Below, in pieces: positions 39,232 to 47,092 of a stretch of 64,000 nucleotides of DNA. The translations under genes were made by a program, and so were the position numbers. Location of the stretch: positions 90,473-154,472 of the forward strand of contig JABAKE010000009.1 of NCBI GenBank assembly GCA_019779905.1, in the 5' to 3' direction. Positions within the stretch are counted from its first letter, which is position 1, and each line of letters begins with the position of its first letter. Below the pieces are notes generated by a model, which did no database searches, had not been told where the DNA came from, and was given only the letters and a program-made list of their open reading frames with translations. This DNA comes from Modestobacter lapidis (GTDB lineage: Bacteria > Actinomycetota > Actinomycetes > Mycobacteriales > Geodermatophilaceae).

Positions 39232-40868
39232 CCTCGAGACTGGCGGCGCCCCCGGCGCCGGACCTGCCCGTCGAGCGGCCCCGTCAGCCGGCCGGGGCGC
39301 TCGACGGTGTCCCGGGTGGGCCCGTCCGCCGCGCCGGGCGCCGGCACCCGCCGCCGTCCCTGCTGGTGCCCGCGCTGCTCACCTGCGCCGTCGCGCTCGT
39401 GCCGGTGGGGTACCTGGTCGTGCTGGCCGCGGGGTCGAACGCCGGCGAGATGGTCGAGGTGCTGCTGCGCCCCCGCACCCGCCGACTGCTCGGCACCACG
39501 CTGGCCCTCGCCGCGGTGGTCAGCGCGGCCAGCCTGGTGCTGGGTGTCGGGTCGGCGTGGCTGGTCGAGCGGTACGCGTTCCCCGGCCGGCGGGTGTTCG
39601 CGGTGCTCGCGGCGCTGCCGCTGGCGGTGCCGAGCTACGTCGCCGCCTACACCTGGCTGGCCGCCGTCCCCGCGGTGAGCGGCTTCGGCGGGGCGGCCCT
39701 GGTGCTCACGCTCTGCTGCTCGCCCTACGTGTACCTCGCCGTCGCAGCGGCGCTGCGCGGGCTGGACCCGGCCTGGGAGGAGGTCGCGCGCTCGTCGGGT
39801 TGCCGCCCCTGGACGGCGTTCCGGCGGGTCGTCCTCCCGCAGCTGCGCCCGGCGATGGCGGCGGGTGGGCTGCTCGTCGCGACCTACGTGCTCGCCGACT
39901 TCGGCTCGGTCTCGATCCTCCGCGTGGACACCGTGACCCGGTCGATCGCCACGGCGCTGGACAACAGCTTCAGCCGGCTGGTGCCCACCACGCTGTCGCT
40001 GCTGCTGGTGGCGGTCACCGCGCTCGTGGTGCTCGGGGAGGTGCGCAGCCGCGGCCGCGCCCGGCATGCCCGGGTCGGCGGCGGCGCGGCCCGGCGGCCC
40101 TCCCGGCAGCAGTTGGCCGGGCCGGGGAGGGTGCTGGTACCCCTCGCGCTGGGTGGCGTCGCGCTGGCCGCGCTGGGCGTGCCGATGGCCAGCCTGGCCT
40201 GGTGGCTGACGGTCGGCCGGTCAGGGGAGTGGGACCTCCCGCGGCTGGGGGCGGCGGCGCTGACCTCCGTCGGGTACGCGGCCGGCGCAGCCGTGCTCAC
40301 CCTCGCGCTCGCCCTTCCGGTGGGCCTGCTGGCGGCCCGCCACCCCGGTCGGCCGGCGCGGTGGGTGGAGGGCCTGAGCTGGTTGTCGCACGCGGTCCCG
40401 GCGATCGTCGTCGCGCTGGCCCTGGTCGCGCTCGCCGTCCGGCACGCGCCGGCCCTCTACCTCGGCCCGCCGCTGCTCGTGCTGGCCTACGCGCTGCTGT
40501 TCCTGCCCCTGGCGGTGGGTGCGGTCCGGGCCTCGGCCGTCCAGTGCCCGCCCGCGCTGGAGGAGGTCGCCCGGTCGCTGGGTCGCGGTCCCCGCCAGGT
40601 GCTGCGGTGGGTGACCGTGCCGCTGGCCGCGCCGGGCATCGCCGCCGGCGGCCTGCTGGTCTTCCTCACCGGCATGAAGGAGCTGACCGCGACCCTCGTG
40701 CTGCACCCCACCGGCTCGGAGACCCTCGCCATGCGGCTGTGGAGCACCACCGGGGTCGGGCAGTTCGCCGCGGCCGCGCCCTACGCCGCGGCCATCGTGC
40801 TGCTGGCCGCGGTTCCCGGCTGGTACGTCTCCCGGAGCGCCGGGCGGAGCCGCGGTCGTGGTGGCTGA
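39228..40868 (+). CDS. Fe(III) ABC transporter permease (two fused halves), possible CTG start
   Basis: This protein of about 546 residues has two six-helix halves, each with the permease EAA-type loop (WEEVARSSGCRPWTAFRRVVLP and LEEVARSLGRGPRQVLRWVTVP). It forms the membrane channel with the lipoprotein and the ATPase. No ATG, GTG or TTG occurs in frame until the GTG at 39366, which would start inside the first membrane helix. A CTG at 39228 (LTSRLAAPP) overlaps the upstream TGA as CTGA, the same geometry as ATGA/GTGA couplings elsewhere here, so CTG initiation is a real possibility. The gene overlaps the ATPase gene by 11 bp. Confidence 0.85.
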   Translation: MTSRLAAPPAPDLPVERPRQPAGALDGVPGGPVRRAGRRHPPPSLLVPALLTCAVALVPVGYLVVLAAGSNAGEMVEVLLRPRTRRLLGTTLALAAVVSAASLVLGVGSAWLVERYAFPGRRVFAVLAALPLAVPSYVAAYTWLAAVPAVSGFGGAALVLTLCCSPYVYLAVAAALRGLDPAWEEVARSSGCRPWTAFRRVVLPQLRPAMAAGGLLVATYVLADFGSVSILRVDTVTRSIATALDNSFSRLVPTTLSLLLVAVTALVVLGEVRSRGRARHARVGGGAARRPSRQQLAGPGRVLVPLALGGVALAALGVPMASLAWWLTVGRSGEWDLPRLGAAALTSVGYAAGAAVLTLALALPVGLLAARHPGRPARWVEGLSWLSHAVPAIVVALALVALAVRHAPALYLGPPLLVLAYALLFLPLAVGAVRASAVQCPPALEEVARSLGRGPRQVLRWVTVPLAAPGIAAGGLLVFLTGMKELTATLVLHPTGSETLAMRLWSTTGVGQFAAAAPYAAAIVLLAAVPGWYVSRSAGRSRGRGG

Positions 40869-41979
40869 CGCGTCCGCGGCCGGTGGCGCTCCGCCCGGGC
40901 TGGTGGTGACCGGGCTGGCCCACGCCTACGACCGGACCGCCGTGCTCCGGGCGGTGACGCTCACGGTCCCGGACGGCACGTTCGCAGCCGTGCTGGGGCC
41001 CTCGGGGTGCGGGAAGACCACGCTGCTGCGGCTGGTCGCCGGTTTCGAACGGCCCGCCGCCGGCTCCGTCTCCGTCGGCGGGCGGGTGGTGTCCGGCCCG
41101 GGTCGGCACATCGCGCCCGAACACCGCAGGGTGGGGATCGTCCCGCAGGAGGGCGCGCTGTTCCCGCACCTGTCGGTGGCCGCGAACGTCGCTTTCGGCC
41201 TGGGCCGGGTCGGGCGCCGCTCCGGGCTCCCCGACCGGGTGGTGGAGGTGCTCGGCCTGGTCGGCCTCCGGGCCCTGGCCGACCGGATGCCGCACGAGCT
41301 CTCCGGCGGGCAGCAGCAGCGGGTCGCGGTCGCCCGGGCACTCGCTCCCCGCCCGGCCCTGGTGCTGCTGGACGAGCCGTTCAGCGCCCTGGACGCGGCA
41401 CTGCGGGCGGAGCTCCGGGCCGACGTGCGGGCCGCCGTCCGTGCCGACGGGACGACCGCGGTGCTGGTCACGCACGACCAGCAGGAGGCCCTGTCGATCG
41501 CCGACCAGGTGGTGGTGCTGCGCGACGGCCGGGTGGTGCAGGCCGCCGCGCCGGCCGAGCTCTACCGGGCGCCGCTGGACCTCGGGGTCGGCCGGTTCGT
41601 CGGTGAGTCGATCGTCCTTCCCGGCGTGGTCGTCGACGACGGCGTCCGGACGGTGCTGGGTGTGCTGACCGTCGGGGGACCGCGGCCGCCCGCCGGCGGG
41701 CCGGTGTCGGTGCTGCTGCGGCCCGAGCAGGTGCACCTGGTGCGGGCCGGTGACGGCTCCGCCCCGCCGCTGCACCGCGCGGGCGCGACCGGCCGAGTAC
41801 TCGGCTCGGACTTCCACGGCGCCGACAGCATCGTCACCGTGGAGCTGGACGACCCGGGCGCGCAGGCGGAGGGGGCGGATCGGAGCGTGTCGATCCGGGA
41901 GCGGTCGGCCGACCGGCTGCCGGGAGACCGGGTCCTGGTCACGGTGACCGGGCCCGTGCGGGCCTTCCCGCCCGGCTGA
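40858..41979 (+). CDS. Fe(III) ABC transporter ATP-binding protein (FbpC-like)
   Basis: This 373-residue ATPase has Walker A GPSGCGKTT (near 48), signature LSGGQQQRVAVARAL, Walker B LVLLDEPFSALD and the H-loop THDQQEA. The C-terminal 130 residues form a TOBE-type regulatory domain (VSVLLRPEQVHLVRAG). It is encoded last in the iron-uptake operon behind an IdeR-like box and powers the two-half permease. The GTG at 40858 lies within the permease gene; a second GTG follows directly at 40861. Confidence 0.92.
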   Translation: MVADASAAGGAPPGLVVTGLAHAYDRTAVLRAVTLTVPDGTFAAVLGPSGCGKTTLLRLVAGFERPAAGSVSVGGRVVSGPGRHIAPEHRRVGIVPQEGALFPHLSVAANVAFGLGRVGRRSGLPDRVVEVLGLVGLRALADRMPHELSGGQQQRVAVARALAPRPALVLLDEPFSALDAALRAELRADVRAAVRADGTTAVLVTHDQQEALSIADQVVVLRDGRVVQAAAPAELYRAPLDLGVGRFVGESIVLPGVVVDDGVRTVLGVLTVGGPRPPAGGPVSVLLRPEQVHLVRAGDGSAPPLHRAGATGRVLGSDFHGADSIVTVELDDPGAQAEGADRSVSIRERSADRLPGDRVLVTVTGPVRAFPPG

Positions 41980-41981
41980 GT

Positions 41982-42009
41982 CCGCGCCCGGCACGGCGCC
42001 GGGGCGCGG
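41982..42009 (+). terminator. Stem-loop after the iron transporter operon
   Basis: An 8-bp perfect stem CCGCGCCC/GGGCGCGG with a 12-nt loop lies two bases after the ATPase stop and 47 bp before glgP. There is no U tract. Confidence 0.5.
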
Positions 42010-42043
42010 CCCGTGCGACCCGGTGCCCGCGCCGTCCGGCCGA

Positions 42044-42049
42044 TACGCT
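42044..42049 (+). promoter_or_regulatory. Leaderless-type -10 (TACGCT) for glgP
   Basis: TACGCT ends 7 nt before the GTG at 42057; there is no ribosome binding site between. Confidence 0.5.
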
Positions 42050-42056
42050 CCAGCGC

Positions 42057-44606
42057 GTGCGAGCCCTCCGCCGTCTGACCGTCCGAGCCTCCCTGCCGGA
42101 GGCGCTCCTGCCGTTGTCCCAGCTGGTGATGAACCTGCGCTGGTCCTGGCACCCCGAGACCCGGGACCTCTTCGAGGCCCTGGACCCCGAACTGTGGGAG
42201 ACCTGCGGTGGTGACCCGGTCAAGGTCCTGGGCGAGGTGTCGGCCGAACGCCTCGCCGCGCTGGCCAAGGACCGCCGCTTCCTGCGCCGCCTGCAGGACG
42301 TCACCGACGACCTGCAGGACTACCTGGACGCGCCGCACTGGTACCAGTCCCTGGGCGCCGAGGCGCCGGCCACGATCGCCTACTTCTCCGCCGAGTTCGG
42401 GATCACCGAGGTGCTGCCGCAGTACTCCGGTGGTCTGGGCATTCTCGCCGGTGACCACCTCAAGGCGGCTTCCGACCTCGGCGTCCCGCTGATCGGCGTG
42501 GGCCTGCTGTACCGGGCGGGCTACTTCTCCCAGGGGCTGTCCGCCGACGGCTGGCAGCTGGAGCACTACCCGGCCCTCGACCCGCACGGCCTGCCGCTGA
42601 AGCTGCTCCGCGACGCCGACAACAACGCCGTGGTGATCAACGTGCCCCTCTCCGAGGGGCGGGTGCTGCACGCCCACGTGTGGCGGGCCCAGGTGGGCCG
42701 GGTGGCCCTGCTGCTGCTCGACACCGACATCGAGGAGAACGCCCCGGCCGAGCGCGGGGTCACCGACCGGCTCTACGGCGGCGGCGAGGACCACCGGCTG
42801 CGCCAGGAGATGCTGCTGGGCATCGGCGGCGTGCGGGCGCTGCGCGCCTACTGCTCGCTGACCGGCACCCCGCAGCCGGAGGTCTTCCACGCCAACGAGG
42901 GCCACGCCGGCTTCCAGGGCGTCGAGCGCATCCGTGAGCTGACCGAGTCGCACGGCCTCTCCTTCGCCGAGGCGCTGCAGGGCGTGCGGGCCGGCACCGT
43001 GTTCACCACGCACACGCCCGTGCCGGCGGGCATCGACCGCTTTCCCAGGGCGCTCATCGAGCGCTACTTCACCGGTTTCGGCGTCCCGGTCGAGCACCTG
43101 CTGCCGCTGGGCGCCGAGGAGGACCCGAGCAAGTTCAACATGGCCCACATGGGGCTGCGGCTGGGTCAGCGCGCCAACGGCGTGAGCCAGCTCCACGGCC
43201 ACGTCAGCCGCGGGATGTTCGGTGACCTGTGGCCGGGGTTCGACGAGGACGACGTGCCGATCGGCTCGATCACCAACGGCGTGCACGCCCCCACCTGGAC
43301 CGCCCGCGAGCTGGTCGAGATGGGTACCCAGCGCACCAGCCAGGGCGATCCGGTCGACCTGACCGGCGACGTCTTCTTCGACGGCGTCGACCGGATCGAC
43401 GCCGGCGAGCTGTGGACCACCAGGCGGCTGCTGCGCGGCCGGCTGGTCGAGGAGGTGCGTCGCCGGATCCGGGAGACCGCCCTGTCCCGGGGAGCGGCCG
43501 AGGCGGAGCTCGGCTGGACCGACACCGCCTTCGACCCCGATGTGCTCACCATCGGGTTCGCCCGCCGGGTGCCGTCCTACAAGCGGCTGACCCTGATGCT
43601 GCGTGACCCGGCCCGGCTCAGGGCGCTGCTGCTGGACGAGGACCGGCCGATCCAGCTGATCATCGCCGGCAAGAGCCACCCGGCCGACGACGGCGGCAAG
43701 CAGCTGATCCAGCAGATGGTGCGCTTCGCCGACGATCCGGAGATCCGGCACCGGATCGTCTTCCTGCCCGGCTACGACATCGGCATGGCGCGGTACCTGT
43801 ACTGGGGCTGCGACGTCTGGCTGAACAACCCGCTGCGCCCGCTCGAGGCGTGCGGTACGTCGGGCATGAAGTCCGCGCTCAACGGTGGGCTGAACCTCTC
43901 CATCCGGGACGGCTGGTGGGACGAGTGGTTCGACGGCCAGAACGGCTGGGCGATCCCGACCGCGGACGGCGTGGAGGACTCCGACCGGCGGGACGACGTC
44001 GAGGCGCAGGCCATCTACGAGCTGCTCGACCGGCAGGTGCTGCCGCGCTTCTACGAGGTGGACGGGGACGGCGTCCCCGCCCGCTGGGTGGAGATGGTCC
44101 GGCACACGCTGCGGGTCACCGGTCCGAAGGTGCTGGCCACCCGGATGGTCCGGGACTACGTGCAGGGCCTGTACGTGCCGGCCGCCGGCTCGGCGCGGTC
44201 GCTGGCCGCGGGCGGCTACGAGGCGGCCCGCACCGAGGCCGCCTGGCGCGCGCACGTGCTGGAGAACTGGCACGGCGTGCGGGTCGCCCACGTCGAGGCG
44301 ACCGGGGTGGGCGACACCCCGGAGATCGGCTCGAGCATCGACCTGCGCGCCGAGGTAGAGCTGCCCGGGCTGACCCCCGGTGACGTCCTGGTCGAGGCCG
44401 CCTTCGGCCGGGTCGACGACGCCGACGGGCTGCACCAGATCACCACCGTGCCGATGCAGCACGGCCACACCGAGGGGTCGCGGCAGTGGTTCACCGCCAC
44501 CGTGCCGTTGAAGCGCACCGGGCCGTTCGGCTACACCGTGCGGGTGCTCCCGCGCTCGGAGCACATGGCCGACCCGGCCGAGCTGGGCATCGTGGTCAAC
44601 GCATAG
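42057..44606 (+). CDS. glgP: Alpha-glucan phosphorylase, DUF3417 type
   Basis: This 849-residue phosphorylase releases glucose 1-phosphate from the non-reducing ends of glycogen-type glucans. The DUF3417 N-terminal domain (LMNLRWSWHPETRDLFEALDPELW-like start) is characteristic of the actinobacterial form. The pyridoxal-phosphate site is in LEACGTSGMKSALNGG, and the phosphorylase core has GDHLKAASDLGVPLIGVGL and NEGHAGF. It lies across the iron operon from the glgE cluster, so breakdown and synthesis genes are near each other but under different promoters. Confidence 0.95.
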   Translation: MRALRRLTVRASLPEALLPLSQLVMNLRWSWHPETRDLFEALDPELWETCGGDPVKVLGEVSAERLAALAKDRRFLRRLQDVTDDLQDYLDAPHWYQSLGAEAPATIAYFSAEFGITEVLPQYSGGLGILAGDHLKAASDLGVPLIGVGLLYRAGYFSQGLSADGWQLEHYPALDPHGLPLKLLRDADNNAVVINVPLSEGRVLHAHVWRAQVGRVALLLLDTDIEENAPAERGVTDRLYGGGEDHRLRQEMLLGIGGVRALRAYCSLTGTPQPEVFHANEGHAGFQGVERIRELTESHGLSFAEALQGVRAGTVFTTHTPVPAGIDRFPRALIERYFTGFGVPVEHLLPLGAEEDPSKFNMAHMGLRLGQRANGVSQLHGHVSRGMFGDLWPGFDEDDVPIGSITNGVHAPTWTARELVEMGTQRTSQGDPVDLTGDVFFDGVDRIDAGELWTTRRLLRGRLVEEVRRRIRETALSRGAAEAELGWTDTAFDPDVLTIGFARRVPSYKRLTLMLRDPARLRALLLDEDRPIQLIIAGKSHPADDGGKQLIQQMVRFADDPEIRHRIVFLPGYDIGMARYLYWGCDVWLNNPLRPLEACGTSGMKSALNGGLNLSIRDGWWDEWFDGQNGWAIPTADGVEDSDRRDDVEAQAIYELLDRQVLPRFYEVDGDGVPARWVEMVRHTLRVTGPKVLATRMVRDYVQGLYVPAAGSARSLAAGGYEAARTEAAWRAHVLENWHGVRVAHVEATGVGDTPEIGSSIDLRAEVELPGLTPGDVLVEAAFGRVDDADGLHQITTVPMQHGHTEGSRQWFTATVPLKRTGPFGYTVRVLPRSEHMADPAELGIVVNA

Positions 44607-44939
44607 TTGGACCGTCGTCCTGCGAACTCCAACCGCCGCCAGGGGCCGTCCCCGACGGAGCTGAGCTGTTGCGTGCCCTCCGGGCGGGTGGCCTCCGGCC
44701 GCCGCACCCGGAGGGCACAGCGGCCTGTCGGCCGCAGGGTCGCGATGGGCACGGTCACGTTCTGGGCACGGTCGGCCGCCCCGTGACCGGGAGCCGGGCC
44801 CGGGTCCCTACTGTGTCGCTGCACCGGGTCGCCTCTGCCGAGGCCCCCGACGTTCGCCATGGACGCCGGACCGTGGTCGCCCGGCGGGGCCATCGTGCCG
44901 CCCGCCGCCGCGGCCGCACTGCACGACTACAGGAGAGAC
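44607..44939 (+). other. Intergenic region between glgP and the amino-acid transporter operon
   Basis: No gene is supported in these 333 bp. A 12-bp stem-loop at 44673-44718 probably ends the glgP transcript. A possible -10 TACTGT lies at about 44809-44814 with GTGACC 20 nt upstream, which is too long a spacer to trust. The last 10 bases contain CAGGAGAGAC, the ribosome binding site for the next gene. Confidence 0.4.
44673..44718 (+). terminator. Stem-loop after glgP
   Basis: Perfect 12-bp arms GTGCCCTCCGGG and CCCGGAGGGCAC (44673-44684 and 44707-44718) with a 22-nt GC-rich loop lie 67 bp after the glgP stop. Confidence 0.6.
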
Positions 44940-46124
44940 ATGCGCGCCAAGCTCAGCACCGTCGCCGCGGCCACCGCGGCGGCCTTCGTCCTCGCTTCCT
45001 GCTCCTCCGGCGACGGGGACGGGGGTGGTGGCGGTCAGGCCGCCTCCGGCGACCTGGCCGGCGAGGGCACCGGCGAGTCCTGCACCATCGAGGGCGAGGT
45101 GCCCATCGGCGCCGTGCTCAGCCTGACCGGCGCCGCGGCCAGCTACGGGGAGTCCCAGCAGCGCGGGCTGGAACTGGCCGCCGCCCAGCTGGCCGAGCAG
45201 GGCGGGGTCACCTACGACCTGACGATCGAGGACGACCAGACCGACCCGCGTCAGGGCATCACCCTCTTCGACCAGTTCGTCACCGACGGCGTCAGCCTGA
45301 TCATCGGCCCCACCCTGTCCAACGCGGCGGTGCAGTCCGACCCGATCGCCCAGGAAGCGGGCGTGCCGGTGCTCGGCATCTCCAACACCGCCGCCGGGAT
45401 CACCGACATCGGCGACTACGTCTTCCGCAACTCGCTCACCGAGCAGGCGGTCATCCCGCAGACCATCGCGAAGGCCACCGAGGAGTTCGGCCTGCAGAAC
45501 GTCGTGGTCATGTACAGCAACGACGACGCGTTCACCGAGTCCGGCTACGAGGCGTTCGCGGCCGCGCTGGAGGCGGAGGGCGTCGAGGTGAGCGAGACGC
45601 TGACCTTCTCCAAGTCCGACACCGACTTCCGCGCGCTGCTGACCCAGGCCCAGGCCAGCGATCCGGACGCGCTGGTCGTCTCCGGCCTGATCGAGGCCGC
45701 CATCCCGCTGGTCACGCAGGCCCGCGAGCTCGGCATCGACGTGCCGATCATCGGCGGCAACGGGTTCAACAACCCGCGGCTGATGGCCGACGCCGGCGAG
45801 GCCGCCGAGGGCGTCGTCGTCGGAGCCGCCTGGAACTCCTCCTCCGACAACCCGGAGAACACCGCCTTCCTGGCCGACTTCGAGGCCGAGTACGGCGCCC
45901 AGCCCGACCAGTTCGCCGCGCAGGCGTACGCCGGGCTGATGCTCGTCGACGAGGCGGTGCGCAGCGGTTGCGCCGCTGACCCCGAGAGCCTCAAGGAGGC
46001 GCTCGGCGACATCGAGGACGTGCCGACCGTGCTCGGGGAGTTCTCCATCGACGAGAACCGGGACGCCGTCCACCCGGCCGTCGTGCAGGTCGTCCAGGAC
46101 GGCGCGTTCACCGTTCTGGAGTGA
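44940..46124 (+). CDS. livK: Branched-chain amino acid ABC transporter substrate-binding lipoprotein
   Basis: This 394-residue LivJ/LivK-type protein has the lipobox FVLASC (Cys near 21), a Gly/Asp-rich linker and the two-lobe binding fold: GEVPIGAVLSLTGAAASYGE, VSLIIGPTLSNAAV and DALVVSGLIEAAIPLVTQAR. The substrate cannot be fixed from sequence; the operon type suggests Leu, Ile, Val or a related amino acid. The ATG has CAGGAG seven bases upstream. A 14-bp hairpin follows the stop, which would allow more of this protein than of the membrane parts. Confidence 0.92.
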   Translation: MRAKLSTVAAATAAAFVLASCSSGDGDGGGGGQAASGDLAGEGTGESCTIEGEVPIGAVLSLTGAAASYGESQQRGLELAAAQLAEQGGVTYDLTIEDDQTDPRQGITLFDQFVTDGVSLIIGPTLSNAAVQSDPIAQEAGVPVLGISNTAAGITDIGDYVFRNSLTEQAVIPQTIAKATEEFGLQNVVVMYSNDDAFTESGYEAFAAALEAEGVEVSETLTFSKSDTDFRALLTQAQASDPDALVVSGLIEAAIPLVTQARELGIDVPIIGGNGFNNPRLMADAGEAAEGVVVGAAWNSSSDNPENTAFLADFEAEYGAQPDQFAAQAYAGLMLVDEAVRSGCAADPESLKEALGDIEDVPTVLGEFSIDENRDAVHPAVVQVVQDGAFTVLE

Positions 46125-46130
46125 CCTCGT

Positions 46131-46162
46131 GCTCCTCCGGCCGGACACCCGGCCGGAGGAGC
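46131..46162 (+). terminator. Intra-operon stem-loop between livK and livH
   Basis: A perfect 14-bp stem (GCTCCTCCGGCCGG with its complement) and an ACAC loop lie 7 nt after the livK stop. It may partly terminate transcription or protect the 3' end of the livK message. Confidence 0.7.
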
Positions 46163-46216
46163 GCGAGCGGGCGACCCGGCGCCGACGTCCGGGGACACGA
46201 CGAGACAGGAACAGCG

Positions 46217-47092
46217 GTGCAGCAGCTCCTCAACGGGATCTTCATCGGTTCGATCTATGCGCTGTTCGCCATCGGGTTCACCCTGGTCTTCGGCATCCTC
46301 GACCGGCTGAACCTGGCCCACCCGGCGGTCTTCGCCGCCTCGGCCTTCGTGGGCATCGAGCTCGTCGAGCGGGGCGGGTTGTCGCTGTGGGCGGCGCTCC
46401 CGCTGGTGTTCGTCTTCGGTGGGGTGCTGGGCCTGGTCATCGAACGGCTGGCCTTCCGGCCCCTCAAGAACAGACCCGACGCCCACTTCGCCGGGCTGAT
46501 CTCCTCCATCGCGCTGGCCGGCATGCTGATCGCCCTGCTGCAGTGGCGGTACGGCCCGGACACCCGGCGTTTCCCGCCGGGGTCGTTCCCCGACACCCGC
46601 TACGACGTCGCCGGCGCGCAGGTGACGCTCGTGCAGGTGGTGATCCTGGCGATCTCCCTCGCCCTGATGGTGGGGCTGACCTACATGGTCACCAGGACCC
46701 GGCTCGGTCGCGGCATGCGGGCGGTCGCGGAGAACCCGACGGCGGCCCGCGTGCTCGGGGTGAACGTCGACCGGATCACCGCTGCCACGTTCGCCATCTC
46801 CTCGGCGCTGGGCGCGGTCGCCGGCGTGCTGTTCGCCATCAACGTGAACACCGCTCAGCTGGGCATGGGCTCGGCGATCGAGCTGAAGGGCCTGGCGGTC
46901 ATCATCGTCGGCGGCATGGGCTCGCTGCCCGGTGCGCTGATCGGCGGCCTCCTCCTCGGGCTGGCCGAGGTCTTCGCCGTGCAGTACGTCGGGTCCTCGT
47001 GGCGTGACGTCATCGCCTTCGGTCTGCTGTTCGTCATCCTGCTGCTGCGTCCGCAGGGCCTGCTCGGCGCGCGGAAGGTCCGGGAGGTCTGA
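46217..47092 (+). CDS. livH: Branched-chain amino acid ABC transporter permease LivH
   Basis: This 291-residue membrane protein of the LivH family has the N-terminal QQLLNGIFIGSIYALFAIG and the conserved cytoplasmic loop RLGRGMRAVAENPTAARVLG that contacts the ATPase. The GTG at 46217 is chosen because the conserved QQLLNG follows at once; GACAGGAA lies upstream. The stop overlaps the ATG of the fused livM-livG gene (TGATG). Confidence 0.92.
   Translation: MQQLLNGIFIGSIYALFAIGFTLVFGILDRLNLAHPAVFAASAFVGIELVERGGLSLWAALPLVFVFGGVLGLVIERLAFRPLKNRPDAHFAGLISSIALAGMLIALLQWRYGPDTRRFPPGSFPDTRYDVAGAQVTLVQVVILAISLALMVGLTYMVTRTRLGRGMRAVAENPTAARVLGVNVDRITAATFAISSALGAVAGVLFAINVNTAQLGMGSAIELKGLAVIIVGGMGSLPGALIGGLLLGLAEVFAVQYVGSSWRDVIAFGLLFVILLLRPQGLLGARKVREV

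Noticed and set aside
44809..44814. TACTGT as promoter of the liv operon
   Set aside because: The only -35-like sequence is 20 bp away and weak; listed only within the intergenic description.
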